This document shows positions 36,538-45,153 of a stretch of 64,000 nt of DNA, piece after piece (position 1 is the first letter of the stretch; each line of letters starts with the position of its first letter). The DNA comes from Spirosoma endbachense. Lineage in GTDB: Bacteria > Bacteroidota > Bacteroidia > Cytophagales > Spirosomataceae. The stretch lies in contig NZ_CP045997.1 in assembly GCF_010233585.1 (NCBI RefSeq), positions 2,684,069 through 2,748,068 of the forward strand. The letters run 5' to 3'. Made by a program: the position numbers and the translations under genes. A model generated the notes under the pieces. It had not been told where the DNA came from and did no database searches. It saw nothing but the letters and a program-made list of their open reading frames with translations.

Positions 36538-37668
36538 TTAGAAATTGATTGGTTGTCCGTCAACTAAATCCTGGTACCCGGCAGTAACGATCTGATCGCC
36601 CGCCTGCAACCCTTGCGTAATCGCAATTTTGCCTCCGTAAGATTCACCCGTTTTCACTGTCCGTGCTTTTGCTATTTTCTTGCCTCCTTCATTGACCGCC
36701 ACATAAACCAGTTGTCCACTTTCTGTACTTTGAATCAGGTTTTGGTTAATAACAATAGCATTCCCCAAGGTTTTGTCATTGATTTTTATCTGTGCCAGCA
36801 TGTTTGGCTTCAGGCTATTATCGGATGGGAGGGGAGCTTCAATCGTGAACGTCCGGCTCAGTGGATCGACAGTCGTTGACACGAAGCTGATGCGCGAATT
36901 CAACTCCCGGTTTAAATCCGGAAAACGAACCATAACGGCATCTCCCTTTCGTACGCTACCCGAATAGGTATCCGATACTTTGGCAACCACTTTGAGCTGC
37001 GATAGATTGACGACCCGAACTAAACCGATACCCGGTGCCGCCGACTGCCCAACCTTTACACTTACCTGATCGATAACGCCCGAAATTGGCGCCGTAACCG
37101 TAGACTGACCCAATTGGGCGTTCAGCGTTGACAAACGGCGATCCAGCGATTCCTTGCTGTTTTTAGCCTGTAAATACTGAATCTCCGTTCCGATCTGTTG
37201 TTTCCAGAGCGCAGACTGCTTTTCAAACACCGTGTTTGCCAGTGACAACTGGGTTTTCACTTCGGAGATCGACTCCCGCAAAATCTGATCATCGACCTGA
37301 GCAATGGCTGATCCAGCCCGAACATTATCACCCTCTTTGACGTAAACAGCCGTAATGACCCCGCCCGACTTCGGCGAAACCTGCACGTTATTTTTTGCGT
37401 CAATCGTACCTTGTAATTCAACAAAGTGGCGGAATGTCGTGGCCGAAACAGGAGCTACCGTAACATCTTTAACGCGGGCTTCTTCTTCTTTTTTGGGCTC
37501 GAGTTTTGCCAGATCGCCCTCCAGGGTTTTGATCTTTGTCGCCAGCTCGGTTTCCTGTTTTTTCAGATCAGCGAGCTCATCACGCTTACCCTGCAAATCT
37601 GATTTTTTCTCCTGCGAACAAGCTATTAACAGGCTTGTTGCTATGGCAATGGCATAATATGCTTTCAT
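36538..37668 (-). CDS. Efflux periplasmic adaptor (membrane fusion) lipoprotein
   Basis: A 376-residue protein with lipobox LLIAC (Cys17). Residues 22-60 form an N-terminal coiled coil (DLQGKRDELADLKKQETELA), unusual in that it precedes the lipoyl/barrel-sandwich part, which is seen in GVITAVYVKEGDNVRAGSAI and STVTAPISGVIDQVSVKVGQ. A beta-barrel and membrane-proximal region follow. It links the RND pump to the outer-membrane channel; 79 bp separate it from the pump gene. Confidence 0.92.
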   Translation of the reverse strand: MKAYYAIAIATSLLIACSQEKKSDLQGKRDELADLKKQETELATKIKTLEGDLAKLEPKKEEEARVKDVTVAPVSATTFRHFVELQGTIDAKNNVQVSPKSGGVITAVYVKEGDNVRAGSAIAQVDDQILRESISEVKTQLSLANTVFEKQSALWKQQIGTEIQYLQAKNSKESLDRRLSTLNAQLGQSTVTAPISGVIDQVSVKVGQSAAPGIGLVRVVNLSQLKVVAKVSDTYSGSVRKGDAVMVRFPDLNRELNSRISFVSTTVDPLSRTFTIEAPLPSDNSLKPNMLAQIKINDKTLGNAIVINQNLIQSTESGQLVYVAVNEGGKKIAKARTVKTGESYGGKIAITQGLQAGDQIVTAGYQDLVDGQPINF

Positions 37669-37716
37669 TGTAGATCTATTTTTATGTCGTGTTGTGGGAG
37701 GGGTGTTATGGGGTGG

Positions 37717-39099
37717 TTACTGGCCAGAATACAATTTACCGCTAGCCTTATCGGCATCCACTTTCGTCTGCAAAAAGTTGTATAGCGACACGAAGTAGTT
37801 ATTCTGCGCCTGCCGATACGAATTTTCAGCATCCAGCACCTCAATGTTTGAGCCAACGCCCTCCTGATATTTAATCTTGGTTACCCGGGCAACCTCTTTT
37901 GCCAGTTCAACATTGCGTTTTTGTGTTCGCAACGTTTGTAAACTGTTTTTGATCGTTACCGACGCCTGACGAATTTGCAGATCAATTGAGTTCTTTAAAA
38001 GAATACTGCTATTCTGCGTTTTCTGCAACGTAAACCGCTTTTGCTGAGCCTGGTAACGCTTCTGAAAGCCATCGAAGATTGGAATCGATAAGTTGATTCC
38101 TACAGCTGATGAGTTAAACCAGGCATCGGTGAATAAATGGCTAAATTGATTCCTACCCGTATTGTAGCCGTAATTGGCAAAGGCCGACAATGTTGGATAA
38201 TAGCGTTTGGCTACGCTCTGAACGTCAAGATCAGCCAGTTCGATTTGCGATTGTAATGTGGCAAACTCAATCCGTTGATTATAGTCAAATTGTTCAGTTA
38301 CTGGCTGAACCGTTGTCCGTTCTACTTCGTCAAGGTCGATGTCCTTTATGTCTTCCGTTAGCGCAATGTTGTCGTTTATGCCAAGGCCCATCTGAAACTT
38401 AAGCAGATAATAGCTCAGCTCGATCAGGTTCTGCACATTCTGCCGCTCCGCTTTCAGGTTATTGACCTGCACTTCAAGTCGGCTCACATCGATCTTTTCG
38501 GCAAAACCCTGTTTATTCAGGCCGAGCGTATTTTGATAGAGTGTATCGACCCGACTGATGTTCAGATCCAGCAGTTTCAATTGCTGCTCATTAACCAGCA
38601 CACTATAATAGGCTTTGGCCACCTGTTCAGCAACGGTTACTTTCGAAGCCATAATATTTTTCTGCGCCAGCTGCCGATAGGTATCAGCTGCCCGTAACCC
38701 CAGTCGATACGACGCATCAAACAAGAGCTGGCTAAGATTGCCCGTTAAACTTCCCGAGTAATTTACGCCAAACTGTACTGGAACGGCCGGTGCATCTGGT
38801 GATGCCTTAGGGTCGAAAAAGACTGCCGGTAGAAACACGCGCTGAATAATCAGATTATCCATTACCTGGCCAGAAGCACTAACCTGAGGAAGTGCAACAC
38901 CTCTCAGTTCCCGAATACGACCTTCGGCGCTCTGAGCATCCAGCACCGAGTTTTTAACATTGATGTTGTGTTCTACGGCAAACCGAATCGCTTCATTCAG
39001 CGAAAAATTCTGTCGGTCCTGAGCTAACAATAAACCCGGACTACTCAGCAGGCTGAGGAGCCAGATCATTACTGTCCGCTTGGTACTCCTTGTTATCAT
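37717..39099 (-). CDS. TolC-family outer-membrane efflux channel
   Basis: A 460-residue exported protein with signal peptide ending at GLLLAQ and the outer-membrane efflux protein repeats (SLNEAIRFAVEHNINVKNS near 33-50; VGSNIEVLDAENSYRQAQNN near the end). Start ATG 39099 overlaps the tetR end by 59 bp; an in-frame Met at 39069 would reduce this to 29 bp. Either way the two are transcribed together. Confidence 0.92.
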   Translation of the reverse strand: MITRSTKRTVMIWLLSLLSSPGLLLAQDRQNFSLNEAIRFAVEHNINVKNSVLDAQSAEGRIRELRGVALPQVSASGQVMDNLIIQRVFLPAVFFDPKASPDAPAVPVQFGVNYSGSLTGNLSQLLFDASYRLGLRAADTYRQLAQKNIMASKVTVAEQVAKAYYSVLVNEQQLKLLDLNISRVDTLYQNTLGLNKQGFAEKIDVSRLEVQVNNLKAERQNVQNLIELSYYLLKFQMGLGINDNIALTEDIKDIDLDEVERTTVQPVTEQFDYNQRIEFATLQSQIELADLDVQSVAKRYYPTLSAFANYGYNTGRNQFSHLFTDAWFNSSAVGINLSIPIFDGFQKRYQAQQKRFTLQKTQNSSILLKNSIDLQIRQASVTIKNSLQTLRTQKRNVELAKEVARVTKIKYQEGVGSNIEVLDAENSYRQAQNNYFVSLYNFLQTKVDADKASGKLYSGQ

Positions 39100-39700
39100 A
39101 ACTGTGGTGGTTAACGTACTGGTTGTAAATGATAAATCCTTTTTCTGTCAGCATGCCGCGCACAAAATGGTGCATCAGTTCATGTTGAATTTCCAGCATC
39201 GTATACTGGTCTGTGGGGAAGATTTCATTGTTGAATGCTAGCTCAATTTGTTCGACCCGCAAACGGGCTAAAAGGGTTGGATTAATGTCTGATCGATACA
39301 ATCCTTGAGAAATACCTTTTTGTATATTTTCAAGAATAGAATGCATAATATGTTGTTCTTTATACTGCCGGAACAACGCAAATGCCTGTGGATAGTGACG
39401 TTTAATATCAATCAATAAATTGGGACTGACCTGATCGGCATGTTTCTGCATCATTGTCAATACATGCAGAATTTCCTCAACTGGATTGTCTGTCTTAATG
39501 GTCATGCATTCCATTTCCGATTGATTCTTAACCATCTTGTCCCGCATAACCTGATAAAGAATCTGTTCCTTATCAGCGAAATGCTGATAGATGGTTTTCT
39601 TCGAAATGCCGAGTTGCCTGGCTATATCTTCCATCGTTACGGATCGAACTCCATACTTCCAAAACAACCGCTCAGTCTCCGCCAGAATTCGTTCTTTCAT
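39041..39700 (-). CDS. TetR-family transcriptional regulator
   Basis: A 219-residue protein with an N-terminal helix-turn-helix (VTMEDIARQLGISKKTIYQ, about residues 20-38) and a ligand-binding C-terminal domain. It is the first gene of the tetR-tolC-adaptor-RND operon and most likely represses it in response to a pump substrate. A palindrome overlapping its promoter (39735-39762) is a candidate operator. Confidence 0.92.
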   Translation of the reverse strand: MKERILAETERLFWKYGVRSVTMEDIARQLGISKKTIYQHFADKEQILYQVMRDKMVKNQSEMECMTIKTDNPVEEILHVLTMMQKHADQVSPNLLIDIKRHYPQAFALFRQYKEQHIMHSILENIQKGISQGLYRSDINPTLLARLRVEQIELAFNNEIFPTDQYTMLEIQHELMHHFVRGMLTEKGFIIYNQYVNHHSYDNKEYQADSNDLAPQPAE

Positions 39701-39734
39701 TATGTGAAAATAGAACTTTTACGGGGTGAACTTT

Positions 39735-39762
39735 GGAAACTCAAATATAGTTCGGAGTTTCC
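39735..39762. promoter_or_regulatory. Candidate TetR operator overlapping the efflux operon promoter
   Basis: The inverted repeat GGAAACTC (39735-39742) / GAGTTTCC (39755-39762) has a 12-bp spacer. The spacer holds CAAATATA, which on the minus strand reads TATATTTG, an exact TAnnTTTG -7 element about 40 bp before the tetR start. Binding here would block the promoter. Confidence 0.45.
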
Positions 39763-39910
39763 GGCTTATTTTTGGTTATATGACGAACGGCCCAAATACC
39801 GGAGTGAACCGCCGAAAAAGCCCGATGAACTTGCGGCTCTTCGGACCGTATTCCGGGGATAGAAAGAGTAGATTAAAGAAACCGGGCGAGTTGCCTGTAT
39901 AGAAAAAATA

Positions 39911-41011
39911 CTATTCGCCAATCTGAAAGAAACGCACATCAGCTTTCACATTGGTAAGTAATTCGCGCGTACGCTCCGGGCGGGCGTCGGTGATAAATAG
40001 CTGGCCGAATGCGCCTTCATCCATCTGCTTGATGAGCTTGCCGATGCGTCGGTCATCAAGTTTGTCGAAAATATCATCCAGAAGCAAAATTGGCTTAACG
40101 CCTTTCTCGGCCTGCAATTGATCAAACTGGGCCAGCTTCAGCGCAATGACGAATGTTTTCTGCTGTCCCTGAGAGCCAAATTTTTTCAGAGCAACCGGCT
40201 CGCCCGAACGATCACCGATCATGAAGGCATAATCATCTTTATGAACGCCCATCGTGGTGCGTTGCAAAACCGTATCGCGCCGACGAAAATGGCGAAACTC
40301 TTCGGCAAAGTCCGGATTGCTAACCTCCGATTCATACACGATACTGACAACCTCCCGGTCGTCGCTCAGATACGCGTAGTGTGCCTGGAAGCTAGGTAGG
40401 AACTCTTCTACAAACTGTTGGCGACGGTCGTGTATTTTTTGTCCCAGGTCCAGCAAGGGTTCGTCGTAGGTGTCCAGCAAATCGTTATCGACCTGATTTC
40501 GTTCGGCAAAGAGTTTTAGCAGGCTGTTCCGCTGCTTGAGCACCTGCTGATAGGTCAGGTAATTACGAAGGTATTCAGCATCGAGCTGCGATAATACGCC
40601 GTCGAAGAAATGACGACGGTCTTCGCTATGCTCTCGCACGAGGTCTGTATCATTGGGAGCAACCAGCACGACCGGAAAACGACCGATGTGCTCACTGATG
40701 CGTTCATACGGCTTTTTGTCGGCCATCAATACCTTCCGCTGCCCCCGCTGTAAACTAATGGTAATTTGTACAGTACGTTCGAGTTCTTCAAAAATACCAT
40801 CAATAATAAAATAGTCGGCATCATGCAGAATACTCAACGCATCCTGACTCTGAAACGCACTTTTGCTTAATGCCAGAAAATAAACGGCATCTAATAAGTT
40901 CGTTTTACCACTACCATTTGGCCCGACAATCACATTCACCTGTCGTCCAAACGCATACCGGCCATCTTCATAGTTCTTAAAATTGGTCAGGCTCAGCTTT
41001 TCCAGGTGCAT
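39911..41011 (-). CDS. recF: DNA replication and repair protein RecF
   Basis: A 366-residue SMC-like ATPase of normal length. Walker A is GPNGSGKT (residues 30-37), the signature segment is FGSQGQQKTFVIALKLAQF and Walker B is LLLDDIFDKLD. RecF loads RecA at gaps with RecO and RecR. recF often lies near the origin with dnaA and dnaN; here it is about 17 kb from the predicted oriC without dnaA or dnaN nearby. Confidence 0.95.
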   Translation of the reverse strand: MHLEKLSLTNFKNYEDGRYAFGRQVNVIVGPNGSGKTNLLDAVYFLALSKSAFQSQDALSILHDADYFIIDGIFEELERTVQITISLQRGQRKVLMADKKPYERISEHIGRFPVVLVAPNDTDLVREHSEDRRHFFDGVLSQLDAEYLRNYLTYQQVLKQRNSLLKLFAERNQVDNDLLDTYDEPLLDLGQKIHDRRQQFVEEFLPSFQAHYAYLSDDREVVSIVYESEVSNPDFAEEFRHFRRRDTVLQRTTMGVHKDDYAFMIGDRSGEPVALKKFGSQGQQKTFVIALKLAQFDQLQAEKGVKPILLLDDIFDKLDDRRIGKLIKQMDEGAFGQLFITDARPERTRELLTNVKADVRFFQIGE

Positions 41012-41102
41012 AGGTGTATTGCATAACGCTATAATGCGTAATTTCGCAGCAGTTAATCGCTCATTCAGTTAAGTGTACTACATGAGCAATTGATATTGGC
41101 AA

Positions 41103-41110
41103 CAAAGATA
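41103..41110 (-). promoter_or_regulatory. -7 promoter element of recF
   Basis: Minus strand TATCTTTG, an exact match to TAnnTTTG, about 92 bp before the recF start. A TGTTTAC about 18 bp upstream is a weak -33 candidate. Confidence 0.45.
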
Positions 41111-41186
41111 CAGGCGGTTTGTTAGGTAAACAGAGTCTCATCAAGTTGCTAAAAGCGATTGCTGATTTATATTGAACTCATTCCTC

Positions 41187-42248
41187 ATGGCAAGCGTCAA
41201 AGAGAAATCCGAGCGGGGAACAACCGCAAAACAGAACGGCAAAGCTCCAGCAGCTGCAAAAACACAGCACCCCAAAGAGCGCTATATGTACTGGTATGAA
41301 TCTATGCAGTTACAGCGCAAATTCGAAGAGAAAGCCGGACAGCTCTACGGACAACAGAAAATTCGGGGTTTCTGCCATCTTTACATTGGTCAGGAAGCCT
41401 GCTCATCTGGGTCTTATTCGGCCCTCACTAAAGATGACAAATGGATTACAGCCTATCGTGACCATGGTATCCCACTGGCCTTAGGCTCTGATCCAAAAGC
41501 CATCATGGCAGAGTTGTTTGCAAAACAAACCGGCTCCTCAAAAGGTAAAGGGGGCTCCATGCACATCTTCGACAAGTCGGTTAACTTCGTTGGCGGTCAT
41601 GGTATCGTTGGTGCGCAGATTCCGATGGGAGCTGGAATTGCCTTCTCCGAGAAATATAATAAGACTGGCAATCTCTGCATCTGTTTCATGGGCGATGGTG
41701 CTGTGCGGCAAGGCGCCTTGCACGAAGCGTTCAATATGGCGATGCTCTGGAAACTGCCGGTTATTTTCGTTGTCGAGAACAATGGTTATGCAATGGGAAC
41801 ATCCGTTGCCCGCACCTCGAACGTAACTGATTTATATACCCTCGCAGAAGCGTATGATATGCCGTCCGAGCCAGTCGATGCGATGAGCGTTGAAGCGGTT
41901 CACGAATCGGTTAGCCGCGCAGCTGAACGCGCTCGTGCTGGTGAAGGTCCTACTTTCTTAGAGTTTCGCACGTATCGGTATCGTGGTCATTCGATGTCCG
42001 ACCCACAGAAATACCGGACAAAAGATGAGCTTGAACAATACAAGCAACGTGACCCTATCGAGCATATAAAGGGTCAAATTCTAGAGTTTGGTCACGCAAC
42101 AGAAGAAGAGCTTGCTGCTATTGATCAGAAGATCAAAGGTATCGTTGAGGAGTCAGTTAAATTTGCTGAAGAGTCACCTTATCCTTCTCCTGAAGAAGCA
42201 TTTAAAGATGTGTATATGCAGCAGGATTATCCATTCCTGATGGAATAA
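41187..42248 (+). CDS. pdhA: Pyruvate dehydrogenase E1 component, alpha subunit
   Basis: 353 residues from ATG 41187; an in-frame TTG at 41172 is less likely. The thiamine-diphosphate motif is MGDGAVRQGALHEAF ... VVENNGYAMGTS, and the phosphorylation-loop equivalent is YRYRGHSMSDP. It catalyses pyruvate decarboxylation together with a beta subunit. No pdhB or E2 gene follows; a terminator does, so the complex genes are dispersed. The N-terminal 30 residues are Lys/Ala-rich and precede the conserved start. Confidence 0.92.
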   Translation: MASVKEKSERGTTAKQNGKAPAAAKTQHPKERYMYWYESMQLQRKFEEKAGQLYGQQKIRGFCHLYIGQEACSSGSYSALTKDDKWITAYRDHGIPLALGSDPKAIMAELFAKQTGSSKGKGGSMHIFDKSVNFVGGHGIVGAQIPMGAGIAFSEKYNKTGNLCICFMGDGAVRQGALHEAFNMAMLWKLPVIFVVENNGYAMGTSVARTSNVTDLYTLAEAYDMPSEPVDAMSVEAVHESVSRAAERARAGEGPTFLEFRTYRYRGHSMSDPQKYRTKDELEQYKQRDPIEHIKGQILEFGHATEEELAAIDQKIKGIVEESVKFAEESPYPSPEEAFKDVYMQQDYPFLME

Positions 42249-42278
42249 TGATCGCAATGTATACCCTTACCTTTTCTC

Positions 42279-42310
42279 AAAACCCGGGACTTATCGTCTC
42301 GGGTTTTTTT
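42279..42310 (+). terminator. Intrinsic terminator after pdhA
   Basis: AAAACCCGGGAC / GTCTCGGGTTTT arms with one mismatch, then a T-run. Confidence 0.75.
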
Positions 42311-42328
42311 GTTGAACTCTTTGCTATA

Positions 42329-42349
42329 TTTAATTGTATATACATTAAA
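42329..42349. promoter_or_regulatory. Operator-like palindrome upstream of the ring-cleaving dioxygenase
   Basis: The perfect core TGTATATACA is flanked by TTTAA on the left and TTAAA on the right, with one extra T on the left. It lies 60 bp before the dioxygenase ATG. Homologous genes in Firmicutes are controlled by the MarR-type repressor MhqR; no regulator is encoded next to this site. Confidence 0.4.
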
Positions 42350-42408
42350 TGTAGCAACATTAAAATTCAAACTAGAAATTAATTAACCAGTTAACCACGT
42401 TCAAATTC

Positions 42409-43347
42409 ATGGAAACGCTCATAAACGGACTTCACCACGTTACAACGCTGGCAGGCGATACACAGAAAAATGTTGATTATTACACAGACATTCTGGGTCT
42501 TCGGTTAGTAAAGAAGACGGTCAATTTTGATGCTCCGGATGTCTATCATTTATATTATGGTAACGAGACAGGTTCGCCAGGAACGATACTGACTTTCTTC
42601 CCGTATGGCAATTTACCACGCGGTCGGAAGGGAGTTGGCCAGTTGACCTACACAGCCTTTTCGGCACCAATCGCATCACTTCGTTTCTGGATGGACCGGT
42701 TGCATGAACGTAACATTCCTTATGCTGGTCCGTACAAACGTTTTTCGGAAACCTATCTGCGCTTCGAAGATTTTGATGGCATGGGTATTGAACTAGTCTT
42801 TAATGACGATGATCAGCGCCCCGGTTGGGACAACGGCCGAATTCCGGCTGAGTTTGCTGTGCGTGGTTTTCATACCGTTACCCTCAACGAATCAAATCCG
42901 GATCGAACCATAAAACTGCTGACCGAAAATCTACAGCATACACTGGTAGGAGAGGAGGAAGGCCGTTTCCGGTTTAAAGCCGCTAATGGCGGTTCGGGAA
43001 ACTACGTAGACGTCCTGCATTCACCTACTGATGTGCGGTCGTTACAGGGCGCAGGTTCGGTACACCATGTCGCTTTCTCGACCGATACCGATGAAACGCA
43101 ACTGATCCTTCAGGAGCAATTGCTAACTGCTGGCTATCATGTCACACCTGTGCAGGATCGTAACTATTTTAACAGCATTTATTTCCGTGAGCCAGGTGGT
43201 ATTCTTTTCGAAGTAGCCACGAACCCTCCTGGATTTGCCGTCGATGAGCCTGTTTCTGAACTGGGAACAAACCTTAAATTACCCGCTCAATACGAACCTC
43301 GTCGGGCAGCGCTGGAAGCTGAATTACCGAAGATTATCATAAAATAA
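42409..43347 (+). CDS. Ring-cleaving dioxygenase of the glyoxalase fold (MhqO-like)
   Basis: A 312-residue protein with two vicinal-oxygen-chelate modules, each opening with a metal-binding His: GLHHVTTLAG (near residue 9) and SVHHVAFSTD (near 222), with the Glu ligand in GILFEVATNPPG. This is the typical MhqO/YkcA family, linked in Bacillus to detoxification of quinones and catechol-like compounds. An alpha/beta hydrolase of the MhqD type follows, reinforcing the assignment. Confidence 0.85.
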   Translation: METLINGLHHVTTLAGDTQKNVDYYTDILGLRLVKKTVNFDAPDVYHLYYGNETGSPGTILTFFPYGNLPRGRKGVGQLTYTAFSAPIASLRFWMDRLHERNIPYAGPYKRFSETYLRFEDFDGMGIELVFNDDDQRPGWDNGRIPAEFAVRGFHTVTLNESNPDRTIKLLTENLQHTLVGEEEGRFRFKAANGGSGNYVDVLHSPTDVRSLQGAGSVHHVAFSTDTDETQLILQEQLLTAGYHVTPVQDRNYFNSIYFREPGGILFEVATNPPGFAVDEPVSELGTNLKLPAQYEPRRAALEAELPKIIIK

Positions 43348-43354
43348 ATTGATG

Positions 43355-43421
43355 AACAGGGAGCCCAAAAGACGCACAGGGTTTATAAAGTAATTTCTCT
43401 GTGTCCTTTTGGCTCCCCGTT
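43355..43421 (+). terminator. Imperfect hairpin between the dioxygenase and hydrolase genes
   Basis: Arms around 43355-43379 and 43397-43421 share GGGAGCC(C)AAAAG / CTTTTGGCTCCC with small bulges. Could end or attenuate the dioxygenase transcript. The right arm contains the TTTG -33 element of the next promoter. Confidence 0.4.
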
Positions 43422-43436
43422 TAAAATATACCTTTG
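43408..43436 (+). promoter_or_regulatory. Promoter of the carboxylesterase gene
   Basis: TTTG (43408-43411), 17 bp, TACCTTTG (43429-43436): a full match to the Bacteroidetes consensus, 13 bp before ATG 43450, so the leader would be very short. Confidence 0.6.
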
Positions 43437-43449
43437 CATTTATACGGTT

Positions 43450-44079
43450 ATGATTCACAACCCGAATAACATCCGAACTGCCGGTAAGCCGCTCGAAGAA
43501 GCATCGAAAGTGATGATCATGGTTCATGGACGGGGCGGGTCAGCGAGTGATATTCTATCGTTATCTCAATACATTACTGATAAGGATTTCGCGTTTATCG
43601 CGCCCGAAGCACAGGGTAATACCTGGTATCCCTATTCATTTTTACGACCAATCCAGGAAAACGAACCCTATCTGTCATCGGGTCTCGAAGTGTTGGCAAA
43701 CCTGCGCGGTCGGTTACAAGCTGACTTTAATTTTAAGCTACCCCAGATTTACTGGCTCGGTTTTTCGCAGGGTGCCTGTCTGATGCTGGAGTTCGTAGCT
43801 CGTAACGCTACCGAGTATGGTGGCGTATTTGGGCTCAGTGGCGGACTGATCGGACCTGATGAAACGCCACGCCAGTATGAGGGATCTTTCGGGAATACAC
43901 CGATTTTTTTAGGCTGTAGTGATCGGGATGCTCACATACCAAAAGAGCGTGTTCTGGAATCAGAGCGCGTATTTCAACAGATGGGAGCTAGCGTTACGGC
44001 AAAATTGTATCCAAATTTTCCGCACACAATTAACGAAGATGAGCTAAACATTGTTAATTTGCTGATAGCCGACAGTTAA
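43450..44079 (+). CDS. Alpha/beta hydrolase, phospholipase/carboxylesterase (MhqD-like)
   Basis: A 209-residue serine hydrolase. The nucleophile is Ser106 in WLGFSQGA; Asp158 or Asp160 (CSDRDAH) and His192 (NFPHTI) complete the triad. The oxyanion segment is VHGRGG. It belongs to the YodD/MhqD group found with ring-cleaving dioxygenases. It has its own promoter and is followed after 30 bp by a small muconolactone-isomerase-like gene. Confidence 0.86.
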   Translation: MIHNPNNIRTAGKPLEEASKVMIMVHGRGGSASDILSLSQYITDKDFAFIAPEAQGNTWYPYSFLRPIQENEPYLSSGLEVLANLRGRLQADFNFKLPQIYWLGFSQGACLMLEFVARNATEYGGVFGLSGGLIGPDETPRQYEGSFGNTPIFLGCSDRDAHIPKERVLESERVFQQMGASVTAKLYPNFPHTINEDELNIVNLLIADS

Positions 44080-44109
44080 TCGTCCGGCCAACATTTAACA
44101 AATTTGCCT

Positions 44110-44406
44110 ATGAGCCAGTATATGGTTGAATTTGACCTTCCGGCTGTTATGGATGATGGGTTCACAAACCGGATTCCTGCCCAACGGCTCAAAGTGGAGG
44201 AATTAATGGAAAAAGGCTTCCTGCTCTCATACTCACTTTCTGTAGATCGCCAGAAATTATGGTGCATCTTCAAAGCCGATTCGGAGCTGGAAGTTATGGA
44301 GTCAATCTCGGAGTTTCCGCTAATAAAATATATGACACCGATGATCACCGAATTGATGTTTCACAATATGGTGGCCGCCCGAATTCCATTGTTCTCATTG
44401 AACTAA
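44110..44406 (+). CDS. Small muconolactone-isomerase-like / YciI-like protein
   Basis: 98 residues from ATG 44110 (MSQYMVEFDL). The dimeric alpha-beta-barrel pattern is seen in YMVEFDLP, LMEKGFLLSYSLS, LWCIFKADSELEVMESI and PLIKYMTPMITELM. Proteins of this type act on small aromatic breakdown products or have no known role. Its position after a dioxygenase and an esterase fits such a role, but this is inference. Confidence 0.65.
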   Translation: MSQYMVEFDLPAVMDDGFTNRIPAQRLKVEELMEKGFLLSYSLSVDRQKLWCIFKADSELEVMESISEFPLIKYMTPMITELMFHNMVAARIPLFSLN

Positions 44407-44414
44407 ATGAATTG

Positions 44415-44441
44415 AAAACCCTTCTTCACGAAGGGTTTTTT
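44415..44441 (+). terminator. Intrinsic terminator
   Basis: AAAACCCTTC / GAAGGGTTTT arms with a 5-nt loop and T6 tail, after the small isomerase-like gene. Confidence 0.78.
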
Positions 44442-44541
44442 CTTGTCCTGTAAATTGTACTTTTGCAGGCATCATTTACCCAAATATGCATAAGTAACCG
44501 GGTTTTAACTGGTTACATAATTTTATAACTGTTTGATTATC

Positions 44542-44557
44542 AGTTCCACGTGGAAAC
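44542..44557. promoter_or_regulatory. CACGTG-centred palindrome (parS-like), upstream of barstar gene
   Basis: AGTTCCACGTGGAAAC contains the perfect 12-bp palindrome TTCCACGTGGAA. It matches the classical parS sequence TGTTTCACGTGAAACA at 11 of 16 positions and lies 43 bp before the barstar ATG. Either a ParB site or an operator. Confidence 0.4.
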
Positions 44558-44599
44558 ATTTTTTTATGCACAGTTGAACTGCCAATTTATAAGAAACAC

Positions 44600-45049
44600 A
44601 TGACTCCCAACATACTTATCTGTCAGTCAGAGCGAGAGCTTGAAGTCCTTTTCTCAACTGATTTTATAGCTCATATCGATGGCAAAAAGGCGCAAACACT
44701 TCGTCAATTTTACGAGGAAATTGCCGACCTGCTGGAGATCCCTGACTTCGGTTTTAACCTGGATGCCCTCAACGACTCCCTCAACGATTTGCAGTGGCTG
44801 GAAGATGAACGGATCGTTATTTACGTAACCAGCAGTAACGAGTTTATCAGTAAGGAACGCGACCCAGCGAAATTAGGGAGTGTGTTAAGTATTCTGGATG
44901 CTACGGCCGAAGACTGGAAATGGGTCGATGACGACGATGAAACAACCGAGAAAAAAGAAATAATTATTGTCTTTGAAGATAGTAGTCGAATCCGGAAGCT
45001 GCTGGAACAGGAAAATATCGACTATAAGCTGATGTCGGAGTTGAAATAA
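44600..45049 (+). CDS. Barstar-family protein
   Basis: A 149-residue protein with the barstar domain at about residues 19-70: FIAHIDGKKAQTLRQFYEEI and FGFNLDALNDSLNDLQWL, including the acidic helix that plugs the active site of barnase-type RNases. The C-terminal third adds an acidic stretch (WVDDDDETTEKKE) and an extra alpha/beta segment not in the 90-residue Bacillus protein. No barnase-like RNase gene is next to it, so it is either an orphan immunity protein or has another target. Confidence 0.82.
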   Translation: MTPNILICQSERELEVLFSTDFIAHIDGKKAQTLRQFYEEIADLLEIPDFGFNLDALNDSLNDLQWLEDERIVIYVTSSNEFISKERDPAKLGSVLSILDATAEDWKWVDDDDETTEKKEIIIVFEDSSRIRKLLEQENIDYKLMSELK

Positions 45050-45094
45050 GATCTAAACGCAACAAATTTTGAGTACCTGCTGTTACACTAGTAT

Positions 45095-45124
45095 GCCGCC
45101 GGAATACCCTTCCAGCGGCTTTTC
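45095..45124 (+). terminator. Probable terminator before mfd
   Basis: GCCGCCGGA / TCCAGCGGC arms with a bulge, followed by TTTTCG. Confidence 0.55.
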
Positions 45125-45153
45125 GTGTTTGCTCATTCCAACCTGAACGTCGC

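Noticed and set aside
44458..44465. TACTTTTG as a promoter for the barstar gene
   Set aside because: The -7 match is exact but no -33 element is found at a workable distance.
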